A stretch of DNA of 64,000 nt from Fragilaria crotonensis (GCA_022925895.1 JAKSYS010000002.1:248001-312000), one strand, 5' to 3'; shown: positions 44,528 through 56,474, numbered from the stretch's first letter. The notes: a model not told the origin generated them from the letters alone. Numbers and translations: made by a program.

Positions 44528-47090
44528 GATTGTAGGTTGAAATCGCTGGACGGATGAAAGAAGTGTTATGCTTCGTCACCTTCCCTATTATCAATGCGAA
44601 TGAATCGGAGCATGCACATAGTGGCCACCACACTTGCTGATGGTCGTCGCGGTGAACGCTGGCACTTGGCTGTCGTTGCGGCGCGGCCCTCGCGGTTCAG
44701 AAACACTCTGCCTGTCCTTGGTCCAAATTCAAAATCGAGTGTTGATGCACTCTACCGGTAGTACCAGGTACCGTAATACCGGTACGGATACATAGCATAT
44801 AGCATGTCCATGTACTGTAGTACTTCAGAAGTTGGTAATACTGACTACCGGTAGTCGATTTGCAAGATCAACCACAGTGGCAACTTTTATATTGAAGAAT
44901 TGGAACAAAAACTGAATACATCGAAGGTGAGAACAGCAATTGGGACTACTTCCTCCGATACAGTGGTGGAGAGGAAGAGTGCTGATGGACCTTGTGATGG
45001 CCTGGTAGCGTCATGTCCTTAACAGGGAAGGTATATCTAAGACAAAATTGAAGTGGTAGTGTGGCTTCTGCTAGGAAATGATTCCTCATGTTTACATAAC
45101 AGACGTTCATTAACAGCATTCAATTATGAAGTTGCATGTGACTCTTTTGCCATGCACATGAAAATGGAAATGCATTTCAATGCACTAGATGAAGGTCATG
45201 ATGATACGATGAATCCCCAATCAATTACAAAAAACTTCAAGCAGTGGAATCAACACATGCAGGAAGCATTTTGGAATCACCGAGAATGTGGACCCATCAT
45301 TGACAACAATTAGTAAGGAAATGTTCTGACAACAAGACAAGCACCTGCTCAACTTCTTAATTATGGAAAAAAATTGTGATAAAGTTATTGTGTTGACAAG
45401 CAGAGCAGCATGCAGAAAATGAGCTTGACGAACAATTGCTATGGAATCTTTTCTACTATGGAAGATGGATCAATGCTTGCGCCATTGTACGAGATGCATG
45501 TGGACACATGCGTTGCTGGTCCTTGGGGAATAAATGGATATGTCATATGTCAACCATGACTAATGTCATCTTCAACTGACAATCCTTCATACTGTAGAAA
45601 TACTTACCTTGTTAAAACCAAAACACATTGCTTCCAAATATGGCAAGCAAAGGCACTAACAACATGCTGCATGGTTGTGGCTTGAGGTCATTATTATCCA
45701 AGAAGCCCAATACAAATCATCATGAAATCAAGGGATGGAGTATGCTGGACAAGGACTTCAATCACATTCTTAGCATTGATGGAGGATTCAAAAGAATGCC
45801 CCACTCGGCGGAGAGAATACTAGGTAAACCACAAGCTAGCGGTGGGCTGTTTGAAAGCAAATGCAACATATGGTTGAAACAATGCTTTGCACCATTGATC
45901 ATTTGCAGATGATAATCCTCCTCACAATAAACTGCAGCAGGCAGGGGCATTGATTGATTTTGCCTTGCAGATGTTGGTTCACGCTATTTGAACAACTGGC
46001 TGCACATTGGGCTCTAGGAATATCACCTGCAGCATTTATGGTGCTCTACAGGAGAAACATGTTGATGGACTTACATTGGATCGCTGATGTACATCTACTA
46101 TTGCAAAGTAAATCACAGGTGTTGATTGATTACTTCTAGCTATGTGAAAACTATCAAGGTTGGAGCTGCAATCATCAGCAGTGAGGACAACACAAAACAT
46201 TGGAATTAGTATTGGATAACTCAAATAAATGGGAAAGAAGCAAAATAACAATACTTGACAAAAAAGAAATTACCAATCACAAGAGACCTGGCAACAAGTC
46301 TGACCCTTTGGCCATGGAGACAATGTGCAGGGTCCAGTGGCACCTCACTAAGGAGTTAGGAGCACACTCATCTGAGTCCGCCAACATGCCATTAATATTG
46401 CGTCAGTGCGACCTTGAACTTAGATTGCAAATGACTTTTCCTCTCCTACAGGTTCCTTAGAGGAAGAGTTCAAGTGCCAGATGTCACATGCTCGGGAAGT
46501 ACCATAACTTTTTTCCACGGACACGGCTTCAGCTAGAAAGCATGTGTTTGGATCCCACGCCGATTAGCAATAACGCCCACACTTGGCGATTCTCGCTCCC
46601 GATTGTTACGATCTGGAATGCAGTCTTCGTATCATAAGAAGTCTACCTGGCATATCAGAACCTTCAAGCTCGTGCACCTCGTCTATTGTCACGTGTTAGG
46701 TAGGTAAGAGGACCATAATTTCCTAGCTCTCTCATATGCACTCACGGAAGCACTTGATACGTCATCTATATCTACACTTTCGTTGACGTCCTCAAGCACA
46801 CATTACACCGTTCGGTTGTGGAGAAGTATTCAGTAGATTAGCAACCATTTTGCTCCCTGGTCTTCACGAAATCATTGATTTCTGCAGTTTTACACCGACC
46901 ACCATCATCGTCTCTATGATGTAATGTCGTACCCGGAGTACTACTGTGCTACCTGGCAGTCTAGCTCACTGCCAACCTCGAAGCATCTGTACCGACGTAC
47001 TAGTGCCAACAGAACTATCGAAATAATGCTATTGATTATTACCAATTATTATTGGGAGAATTGTGTAGCTCGGAGGCTACTACGTACATT
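44528..47090. other. Gene-poor interval upstream of ABCE1
   Basis: The first 350 bp carry the ABCE1 promoter and three TACCGGTA palindromes (44752-44761, 44777-44784, 44843-44856). The rest is AT-rich. The short frames at 45053-45313 and 45628-45912 have no domain I recognise and are probably decayed transposon sequence. Confidence 0.4.
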
Positions 47091-48110
47091 TTACACAACA
47101 CGCCGTAGCTCTTCATCGCACAAAGCATTTTGACCATCAACAGGATTCAGCAACGCTGTATCAGATTGAGCCTCGTCGGCCAGGATCTAATCGTCACACA
47201 ATGCATTGAATTAGACACTGCAAAATTCCTCATTCTATGGCAGCGATAGCCATCCACCTGACGTACCTTGTCCAGCTCCATTTTTGAGTAGTAAGACGCA
47301 ACAAGGACACCCACAAGAGCAAACATGACACCAAGAACCAGTGACACTGTTTTGGTGGTTCCGTCGTCGCCTCCAGAGGTTATCGACGACGCGCTTGCTC
47401 CCATGAAACAAAACACAATCGTTCCCGGAAGAATCGCCACCAATGCGAGCATGTAGACCCAAAACGATATACTTGTCAGACCCGACAAATAGTCAAGGGC
47501 AGTATATGGTATAAGTGGCGAAAGTCTCAGCAAAATCATTATCTTCAAGCCGTTATTCTCGAGGGCCCGGTCGATCGCCTGAAACATTTTGTACCGCAAC
47601 GCCATCCGCTGAACACAATCGCGAAACAGGTATCGACCCAACAAGAAAGCGCACATGCTTCCCAGCGTTGCACCAATAAACACAGCCTTGACATTGAGAA
47701 CATTATGAGTGCAAGACTAAATTCGTGTTTGTTCAATGATCAGAAGCACGTACCGTCGATGCCATCGCAACTGCCTTAGCTGTGCTCTCGAACGCATTCC
47801 CAAATGCGTAGCCAGTGCCCAGGGTTAGGATTGACCCTGGTACGAACAACACAGTGGCTACGATGTAAACCCAAATGACAGCGAAGACGCCTAGCGACGG
47901 ATTTTCCTTCACCCAGGTGATGAAAGCAACTAACAACGCATGGATGTAGTGGCTGGTAAGGGAATCGATCACGACAAAGGATACGACACCAGCAAGGACG
48001 ACTGTCAATGAAGTCCTTAGCCGTTGATCACGTCGTTCGTCTATGGCCACGTCTACAAGACCACCCTCCTCTTGCACACTGAAAGATTCAGCTTGCTCCA
48101 TTGGATGCAT
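47091..48110 (-). CDS. VTT-domain (SNARE-associated Golgi, TVP38/TMEM64-type) membrane protein
   Basis: Proteins of this family have several membrane helices and act in endomembrane lipid or vesicle handling. Exons are 48110-47754, 47686-47267 and 47186-47091. The introns 47687-47753 (67 bp) and 47187-47266 (80 bp) have GTACGT donors and restore the frame. Seen in the protein: a short acidic N-terminus, a first hydrophobic helix, then the VTT core FVPGSILTLGTGYAFG, AVFIGATLGSMCAFLLGRYLFRD, MILLRLSPLIPYTALDYLSGLT and ILPGTIVFCFMGAS, and a last helix before SKMELDK. The final exon gives an acidic tail ending in LRRVV. I chose the ATG at 48110 (MHPMEQ) because the upstream in-frame ATG at 48209 reads through a promoter palindrome. 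The gene looks intact. Confidence 0.9.
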
Positions 48111-48188
48111 ACCTTCATCCTCTTTTCTTTGATCTTTGACGACTGCTTCACGGTAATTGTACTTGAGTACTGGAGTACGTGCTACTAT

Positions 48189-48206
48189 TACTCTACCGGT
48201 AGAGTA
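48189..48206. promoter_or_regulatory. 18-bp perfect palindrome upstream of the VTT gene
   Basis: TACTCTACCGGTAGAGTA lies 79 bp upstream of the chosen start. A second 16-bp palindrome, GTACTACCGGTAGTAC, is at 48309-48324. The shared TACCGGTA core recurs upstream of other genes here. A regulatory role is inference. Confidence 0.45.
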
Positions 48207-48347
48207 CATGCAGTCAGTGCCGTTTCCACTGTTTTTCCGTCGCTTCTATGTTTGAATACGCATGCTAATGCAAATACTGTAGTACTGAGAGTACGCTGCA
48301 AATACCAGGTACTACCGGTAGTACTTGTTCTACAGTAGAAGACCTTT

Positions 48348-48536
48348 GAGTGCATCACGCCGGGGGCCGTTAGCCGCAGCCGGCCCGAAACAGTGGGCCG
48401 GCGGTCATTTCGGGCCGCTGCAGGCCGTGTATTCATCGCCATAGGTCCCGACCGGCTCCGGTCAGTTCCTATCACTTTTCAGCCCGTCACGGGTCACGGG
48501 CGGAGCACTTGTCATTTTTCACGGTTACGGTGGTTG
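48348..48536 (+). repeat. GC-rich dispersed repeat, copy A
   Basis: The ~189-bp unit is GC-rich and dense in GGCCG/CGGCC inverted motifs. It matches 62732-62912 in the same orientation, sharing for example GTTAGCCGCAGCCGGCC and CATTTTTCACGGTTACGG. It lies about 20 bp before the 12-bp tandem array. No reading frame is shared convincingly, so it is probably non-coding. Confidence 0.8.
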
Positions 48537-48556
48537 CTCCCATTTCCGTGTTCCGT

Positions 48557-49268
48557 AGTACCAGTACCAGTACCAGTACCAGTACCAGTACCAGTACCAG
48601 TACCAGTACCAGTACCAGTACCAGTACCAGTACCAATACCAGTACCAATACCAGTACCAATACCAGTACCAATACCAGTACCAATACCAGTACCAATACC
48701 AGTACCAATACCAATACCAGTACCAATACCAGTACCAATACCAGTACCAATACCAGTACCAATACCAGTACCAATACCAGTACCAATACCAGTACCAATA
48801 CCAGTACCAATACCAGTACCAATACCAGTACCAATACCAGTACCAATACCAGTACCAATACCAGTACCAATACCAGTACCAATACCAGTACCAATACCAG
48901 TACCAATACCAGTACCAATACCAGTACCAATACCAGTACCAATACCAGTACCAATACCAGTACCAATACCAGTACCAATACCAGTACCAATACCAGTACC
49001 AATACCAGTACCAATACCAGTACCAATACCAGTACCAATACCAGTACCAATACCAGTACCAATACCAGTACCAATACCAGTACCAATACCAGTACCAATA
49101 CCAGTACCAATACCAGTACCAATACCAGTACCAATACCAGTACCAATACCAGTACCAATACCAGTACCAATACCAGTACCAATACCAGTACCAATACCAG
49201 TACCAATACCAGTACCAATACCAGTACCAATACCAGTACCAATACCAGTACCAATACCAGTACCAATA
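48557..49268 (+). repeat. Tandem array of CCAGTA / CCAATACCAGTA
   Basis: About twelve CCAGTA hexamers (48561-48632) are followed by about 53 copies of the 12-bp unit CCAATACCAGTA, with one irregular unit near 48709. All frames stay open on both strands because the unit is a multiple of three without stops. The long Pro-Val/Ile or Thr-Ser/Asn translations are therefore artefacts. Confidence 0.97.
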
Positions 49269-50437
49269 CTGAAATATTTATTCCGAGTACAGTACGAGTA
49301 CTAGCTCAACCCGGTATTCCTGACTACTGCGACTGGTACTCGGAGTATGTCATACTAATATGATTGTACTGGAGTACCTGGTAGGATACATGGTCAAACT
49401 GGTCTTGAGGAATGAAATATGGACATATCTTCAGCAAGCGGATCGCCGTATCGCGGATGACAACTTCGTGTCAGTATGCATAACGTACATATATGTCCGT
49501 TCAACTTCGTGTCAGTAACGTAAATATATCCCCGTTCGTGCGGCTGCATTACCAGGATAGAACCACAAGAACATGTATGAATCATACAGGCATTCCTGAA
49601 AATATGGAATATACTCGGAATACCGTATTCATAATTGTAGCTGGTACTTACTACAGTACCTGGTACTGGTCTATTACATGCCATCGTATTGTTTCATGCA
49701 CGAGTATGACACACTACATGTCACATGTCTATCCTACAAGTAGGAGTCCGTAATAGTAACATACATGTATGATATATGCATACACATTGCTGTGGAACAT
49801 GCAGTGCAGCGCAACTTCGAGCGTCAAGCACGCCGGCATCCTCAATACTTTGACTATAGTCAATAGTTGGGCAGATGGTTCTGTAGTACCAATAGACCAA
49901 TAGTACCACGACTCCGCAACTTCCACCAACCAGGTAGCATTGTTATACACAGCACGCCAGGAAGGTCCGACCAGATAGAAATATAGCTGTCTTTAACTAA
50001 ATCTGAACTGTAGTTTACCGGACCACACAATGGAGTTCGAACGTTTTCATTTAAGTACTCGCAAAATCCCGTGTTTAAGAGATGGTCATCACCTTCATCG
50101 TCCTGATACAGTAATAAAAAATATGATACCAACGGATGAATCTCTTTTTTGTTAGGTCTACAGTTTCAATACAAGTAAAGCGTTGTAAATCCTATGTTCA
50201 GGCTTTGGCGAGGAATATCATCCTCATTACTGTACGTTTGATTCGTTCGAAGGAAATTCCCAGCAATGTTGGCTTTCGCCTGGCAGACAAGACAAAAAAA
50301 GATCAGTATAACAGCTTTGGTGAACCTTCGATCGAGCAAGCTGTAACCATATCCTCATCATCAAGCACTGCCGCTGATATACTGTTTGTGGTTTGTACCT
50401 CATTGCATGACATTCTAGTGAAAGAGAAGAGAAGACC
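49269..50437. other. Interval between the tandem array and the membrane-protein gene
   Basis: The sequence is AT-rich with many partial GTAC inverted repeats near 49270-49400 and 49640-49670. A direct repeat of TATATGTCCGTTCAACTTCG-like sequence is near 49440-49520. The last few hundred bases presumably hold the promoter and 5' UTR of the next gene. No gene is seen. Confidence 0.35.
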
Positions 50438-51578
50438 GTGCACCGGATGATGATTCTTAGAGCAGTTTTATTTTTACCATTACTGCCATCGCTGGCTGTC
50501 GGCTGGGATTGGGGTTCAGGTGGTGCATCTGAAACTGATTACACCAATTATGCGAACTCATTCAATCGAGAATGGCTTACTGACGGCTCTGCGATCTCGC
50601 TAAAGCTTGAGGGCTGTGTGTGGGGCTACGCGTATGACAGCGAAGAGGCTGGTTGTTTGGCGCAGAGCTCTCAAGATGGAACTTCCTCGTGGTACATGAT
50701 GTCAAACTGTCGACGAGCACAGGCTGGATTCTCTCTTTACGCGTCAGGTTCAAGCGGTAATTGCAACTCCGGAAATTTCAAAGAAAGTGTGAGTGATGAT
50801 TGTCAACAATGATTTTGTCGAGATCCAACACTATGCACCGGATTTGTTCTCATTTTTTTTCCTTCGTACTGGGCAGTTCGTATCAACGGTTGGGCTGAAC
50901 GAGTTCATTGGCTGGGTGAAGGAGTGGGATTCGAATTCCCCCTTCAACAGTGATGACGGTAGTGATGAATGGGATGCCGACGAGCTTCCAGATTGCGAGC
51001 AGGGTGGGAATGGTTACATCGGTCTCGGCTGTAATTCTGATGGAACTTTCTCGATTAACCACTACCAAGACCAGTATTGCCAATCGAGCACTGGAGTCTA
51101 CGACTCTTTGAGCAATTTGAACTACAAGCTCAAGTCATACAAGAGTTGCCGAGCTCTTGACAACGCCGGCGATGGTGATGCGACTCTGGCAACAACGTTG
51201 ATGTACTATACAGAATCGTGTTCAAGCCTTGACTCGGAGCTATGTACGGACGACTCAGCGATGCAGAGTCGCCGCGCCTCTGCGAGCAGTGGAGGCAGAC
51301 GCCATTCATCTGCATCAGCTGCGCATAAGTCATGGACCACAAAGGTCAAATACGCGATGGGTGGTGTACTGCTGGTCGCTTCCCTAATTATGTTCACAGG
51401 TATATTGTTCACGAACCGTAGGCGAAGAAAAGCCCTCATGCAACGAAGATTCCGTCAGAGTCGCTCTGGCGATAAGTCTCGACGATCAAGGCGCTCATCC
51501 AGCAAGTCAGCTCGTTCCCGATCCACAAAGCGATCTAAATCCAGACCGAGAGAAGAAGAAGGAGGAGTCTTTACCTGA
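50438..51578 (+). CDS. Type I membrane protein with Cys-containing ectodomain and basic tail, unknown function
   Basis: There are two exons, 50438-50788 and 50877-51578. The 88-bp intron (GTGAGT...GGGCAG) joins KES to FVSTVG in frame. A signal peptide (LRAVLFLPLLPSLAVG) is followed by an ectodomain of about 290 residues with many Cys, Ser, Gly and Asp residues (GCVWGYAYDSEEAGC, GNGYIGLGCNSDGTFSI, YYTESCSSLDSELC). One membrane helix (MGGVLLVASLIMFTGILF) precedes a cytosolic tail of about 60 residues dominated by Arg, Lys and Ser (RRSRRSSSKSARSRSTKR). A second Met, at residue 4, could be the true start. I recognise no named family; the layout suggests a cell-surface or endomembrane receptor-like or wall-associated protein. 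Confidence 0.8.
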
Positions 51579-54500
51579 GTGGACAAGAAATGAAGCCAAT
51601 TCTTTATTCTGTACGTATATAGGAAGCCGAATGTTAAAACTATGGTGTAGTACGCACTTGCTGGGTGTTGCATTTCAATATCCTACTCTAGGATTGTCAG
51701 TGATAGTGATCCTACTGCATCAGACCAACGGACACTTCGAATCCTTCTATTCCGTCTTCACCAAATTTGTGTGTGAACGGTTCAATTCTGCTCGTTATCT
51801 CCGAGGTTTGAGATTGTTGCTGCTGATATGAGTGCCGCTATGGCGGCGGCGTCACAAGGCAATACCGATAACGCTTATCAACCTTTAGCTACCTGCTCTT
51901 CCATTACGTATCCTCTATGCCCTCTGGTGCATTGTTGCTTAGCTGGTGGACATCCAATGCCCCATCAGATCAGTGCCACCAGTGAAGAGATAATGGTTAA
52001 TCAAGGTTGGCGGCACCTATTGTATGATAAGCTTTTTGTTGTTCCATCCTTGCCTGGCAATACAAATAGCTTCTATTGAGTAGCTAGTATGTTCAAGCAT
52101 TTCAGACTGGTCTTTTGCTCAATCAATGTCACACACTATTCTTGAAAAGATGGTGCATTGTTTGACAAAGAACCATCTCCTCAGTTTCAAAAGCTCTCAC
52201 ATTGCCGGGAGTCAAGCTTGCAAAGCTCAAGAGCAGCAGGACGAAACAAGTAGCGACCAAGGGCGGCTTCTTCACCAAGCAAGGGAAGCAAGTGTACGAC
52301 AGGCAATTAGCTCAAACCTTGTCAAAAGCAGGAACTTTTGCAAAGACCACAGTGGGTGACAGAGAATGGGTAGCCAGTTACTAGCTAATGTGCCAGTGAT
52401 TTGGGAAAGTGTTTGGAGAGCAGAAAAGGCCAAGACCCATAAAGGAGTTAGATCAATATGGTAATGTTTTGCTCGCATGCATGGTAGTAGAGTGCATAGA
52501 GGCATCTACTCGTGCAGGGAGTCTGCTGGACGTGGTTCTGTTCAGACAAATTCTGGTCATGCTGCGACCCGAGCGACCTTTTGTAACGTGGAAGAAGCAG
52601 CAGTCTTTGATTCTCGGTGTTTTGTATGCACATGTTGACAAGGGAAACTCATGATGATTCTTCAATATGATCTCTTGTTGAGAGAAAAATTTGCAAATGA
52701 AATACTGGAGCCATTCTTGTATCAGAATCCAAAAGGTGAGCTGTAATGCAGAGGAGCCATCATTGGTAATTGCCTATTCCAAAGATAGCATAAAGCAGGC
52801 CCACAGCTGATTGTACGGTGTTGTGGGAAACATGCATGTGCTTCTTGGGTTTAAGGGTTTACTTCTTCTTCCTCAACTTGTTCCTAATTATAATAGACAA
52901 GGGGACCTGAAAGAAATGTTTCCCATATTCTCCTTTCCATCCACCAGCCTTCATGTTTTTGTGATTGGATGCCATTAGAATGTCTAGCTAGTGCAATGAT
53001 TTCAATCATGACTTCACAGTATTGACGCCTTCACGTACAACCTACAGTCACACAGTATGACATTATGGTACAGAGAGGACACGACTTGACATCATTTCAT
53101 TACATTTTAACACTATAGTCGGGGGATAATCTCCATCTGACGCATTGTCCAACACTCATACTGTTGAGCTTTACGTATCTCGGACCTCGGACTATGGCTG
53201 GGTGCAAGGAGTAAAACGTACCTTGAGTTGCCACCATAGCACTATTACAAAACATGTGTAGTCTACAATTAATTGAAGGGAACTCATTGAGAAGTGATCT
53301 ATAAAACTATGAATGACTCACAAGAAAGATTCAACACTGCTCTTGCTCATCATGCCTTTATGAGGCACCCTGCAGTCAAAGTTGAATTCACAAGCAACAA
53401 TGAGGAATCTTGATATTTCTGAAAGGCTTTCATGTTTGTCGTGGTGTGGGTAGATTTTGATCCAAGGTGGTCAATTTGAGACCTTAGGCTACAAAGAAAG
53501 TGGTCCTGATCAAAAGATAATCAACGATGAAGGTCAACAGCAATGGAGCTCAATATTTTATGTGATGGAAGGATCAGCATGAGAAAAAACTAAATGTTTA
53601 TCATATTAGACTTACTAGTACCAAGTCTACCCAATATCCTCAATAAACTTAATAAGTGATAACTTAGTCGTAAAAAACCAGTGTTTGCGCACTCCAGCAG
53701 TGCCTCTTTCTGCACTTTCTCTGTTTTCTGTGGAATGGAAGGATGTACAGTACAGGACAGTAGACAAGTGTGACTAGAATTATTGATCATGCAATCAAGA
53801 GGGACAAAAAGGCTGGGATGCTTAATCACAATCTCAGAGTTCAGTTTTTGATGTATGACAATCATACTATTTACAGTCTTACTGTCTACTTCACTCCTCT
53901 CTACCGTAGTCTTGAAGGGACCTACCAGGCCTACCAGTGGGTACCAGGTACCAGGTACGACCGACACCTACATTACATACATTATAGTTTCCCAACGTAT
54001 GCATAGTTGCGTCCAGAGTTGTACCAGGTACTGGAATACGATACTGCCACAATTACATGGTACTACTGTTACGGTCGTACTGTACCTGGTTCATTGCCAT
54101 GTTCTCCGAGACTCCGAACTCCGAACTCCGAACTCCGAGTACCTCAACCAGTCGCCTGTCCGAAGTCCAAAGGTATCCAGTGACGCACGTGATGCTGCAA
54201 TCGGCAATCGGGAGTCGGGAGTCATGTCATGCATCATGCATCTACCGTTTTTTTAGTACCTGGTACCTGGTACCTGGTACTTGTAGTATCTACCGAAGTG
54301 GGATGTTTGAAAGCTCCGATACGATACGAAGATTAACTACAGTACCAGGTACCGGTACCGTGCTCCTTCTACTTTAAACACCGGTAATAATATATAGGCA
54401 GTACAAGCTGCTTTGTTGTTTTGCATATAATGCATGGTGTTGTCAAACTCTAGAGGATTAACTCTGATTTAGTTTCATTGCCGTTATCTACAGCTGTAAT

Positions 54501-54824
54501 TGAATCTGTTCTCTCACTAAATATGGAAAACCCTACTTAAAAACCTGTATTGACGTGATCGTCACTTTCATAGATTCTGACATTTAGTATGTTTTGGTGC
54601 GTGACGTATCAGCAGTTTTTAAGTTTGATTGGTCCAGAGGAATCGTGAACTGGACACTTGTCCGAAGAAATAGAGGGGTTGGAGCAAGGTCCAGACACCA
54701 AGCCATCCCCTCGGCAAGGCGCCTTCAATTGGGTAATTGTGTGACTTCGCACAGCACAGCCGTCCTTTTTTTGTCGTTGTGTTTGCATTGCCATCGCCCA
54801 ACATCTCCTGCTGCGACAATTATC
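51579..54824. other. Gene-poor interval upstream of NF-YC
   Basis: The AT-rich stretch has no supported gene. Plus-strand frames at 52126-52384 overlap each other in different frames and look like remnants. Near 54110-54140 four ACTCCGA heptamers are in tandem. GGTACC-type inverted repeats cluster at 53938-53960, 54256-54285 and 54340-54360. The ATG-proximal part is presumably the NF-YC promoter. Confidence 0.35.
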
Positions 54825-55907
54825 ATGTCAAATAATGGAGTTCCAGATATTGATACTACTATTGAGGAGCTATGGGTGGAGGCTACTGCCCAAATAGCGA
54901 ACATCGACTCAGGTGAGTTCGTGACAACGGGTTATTATGGTAGTTTGGACGTACTATGTACCGTGTCATGCGTTAAAGTCAAAAATGGACGAGCGCGACA
55001 TCTGCTTGTTCTACCGGTTGTTAATGCGAAGATCTCTGAGCCAAGCGATTTGAGCGTCCTTCAGCGCCTTTCTTTGGAGAGTGTGATGTCGTGGTACGCT
55101 ATGCTGGATCCACGAAGCATGTCGATAGTACCCACATCTAACCTTGTCAAACATCTGCCGATCCACTTCACAGCCACGGAGAATTGGAAGGCACAGACCC
55201 TACCGCTAGCTAGAATCAAGAAGATCATGAAAATCGAAGAAGGTATCTTACAAGACATGGAACGAGAACGACTTGCACAAGATTCTAACATCGGAGACAT
55301 GCAAAGCAACAAGCAAACGCGCTTCATGATTGCTGGCGAGGCTCCAGTATTGCTGGGAAAGGCATGTGAGCTGCTCATCAAGGAAATGTCTGCGCGCGCA
55401 TGGCGTCATACGGAACGAAACAGGCGGCGGACGCTCCAACGGCAGGATGTGCACGCTGCTGTGGGCGAGAGCGAAGTTTTCGACTTTTTGATTGACATCG
55501 TGCCGCGATTGACAACTGCGTCGACCCCATCGGCAACATCGACCTATGCAGAACATCACATGCCGCCGCCACCTCTGACGGTACCTCAAGCTTCCATGGC
55601 TATGCCATCCATGGTGACAAATGCACAGCCGGACATGGGAACTATGGGAGATGGAGGACTTACTTACGCGATTCAGATGCATCCGATGCAGGATCCAACA
55701 CCAGTCCCAGTTGGGTACGAACATTACTATATGCAAATGCATCAGGCGCGGATGCAAGCCGAGGCTACCGCCCCTCCTCCTCAAATGCAACAGCAGCAAC
55801 CTGCATACGTGGGACAGGATGCCATGGGACAATGGCTCCCTCCACCTCAGTCACAACCACAACATCATCACCATCATAATGGCCAAGCTCCTGGTCCCGG
55901 GGTCTAG
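54825..55907 (+). CDS. NF-YC: NF-YC (HAP5) histone-fold transcription factor subunit with insertion
   Basis: NF-YC pairs with NF-YB and then NF-YA to bind CCAAT boxes. The histone fold is clear: TLPLARIKKIMK (helix 1), then MIAGEAPVLLGKACELLIKEMSARAW (helix 2), RRTLQRQDVHAAV and FDFLIDIVPRL. Between helix 1 and helix 2 there are about 25 more residues than in animal, yeast or plant NF-YC (the acidic stretch ILQDMERERLAQDSNIGDMQ). The C-terminus is rich in Met, Gln, Pro and His and ends in a poly-His run, as in activation regions. The start at 54825 (MSNNGVPDID) precedes a conserved N-terminal helix. A stretch of 261 bp (54913-55173) has GT-AG ends (CTCAG|GTGAGT, CTTCACAG|CC); its removal gives DSATENWKAQTLPLAR, closer to the family, but it has no stop and is 3n long, so read-through is also possible. 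Confidence 0.93.
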   Translation: MSNNGVPDIDTTIEELWVEATAQIANIDSGEFVTTGYYGSLDVLCTVSCVKVKNGRARHLLVLPVVNAKISEPSDLSVLQRLSLESVMSWYAMLDPRSMSIVPTSNLVKHLPIHFTATENWKAQTLPLARIKKIMKIEEGILQDMERERLAQDSNIGDMQSNKQTRFMIAGEAPVLLGKACELLIKEMSARAWRHTERNRRRTLQRQDVHAAVGESEVFDFLIDIVPRLTTASTPSATSTYAEHHMPPPPLTVPQASMAMPSMVTNAQPDMGTMGDGGLTYAIQMHPMQDPTPVPVGYEHYYMQMHQARMQAEATAPPPQMQQQQPAYVGQDAMGQWLPPPQSQPQHHHHHNGQAPGPGV

Positions 55908-56474
55908 AAAAGCGCTATGTCTCGGCATTTTACTGTGGGGAGAATGCAACAAGGAAACAGGATTGATGGCAAGGATGTGCTCAAAGAAGGCCTCCCTCTC
56001 ATCACTCGTTGCCGCAGTGACATTGTCGTTACTAGTTTTTCACAAATAGAACGCATGCGATATCATATACCATCATGTGATGCGCATGCATGGAAAGGGG
56101 TGGGCGATTTATGCAGAGTATTCAAGCACGGCATGCGAGTAGTGTGTTTTATAAGTGAGAGCGTCGGCCGCCCAAAAAGCAAAGCATCCATTTTGCCTCT
56201 CTAGTAGATCTTGATGTTTAGCCAACGGCGGACAAGGAGATCAGGTAGCACCATACTGAAGTCCAAGTATTCGGAGATCTAACCGAGCAAGAAAAATTCT
56301 CCATCACAACCAGGTTTGCATCCAAATATGGCGGCCAGCGGCCGGCGGTGACTCATAAATCCTTTGTCCCATCGTGCGTTAACACTGATGGAAAACTGGT
56401 GCTCGGAGGAGATCCACCTCATTCACAATCGTAAAAACGTGACATTCGCACAAGTTACTAGCCTTCGTTCTTTG
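55908..56474. other. Gap between convergent NF-YC and coiled-coil genes
   Basis: This is the 3' flank of two convergent genes. Only short frames are present and nothing is recognised. It should hold both polyadenylation regions. Confidence 0.4.

Noticed and set aside
45053-45912. Two short frames in the ABCE1-VTT interval
   Set aside because: No recognisable domain and no splice structure linking them; likely decayed repeat DNA.
48393-49363. Long open frames on both strands with Pro-Val/Ile or Leu-Val repeats
   Set aside because: They are translations of the 6/12-bp tandem array, open in several frames only because the unit has no stop; no coding evidence outside the array.
52126-52384. Plus-strand frames with Lys/Gln-rich sequence, briefly considered as a histone-like tail
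   Set aside because: The resemblance (RTKQ...) is a few residues; frames overlap and end quickly.
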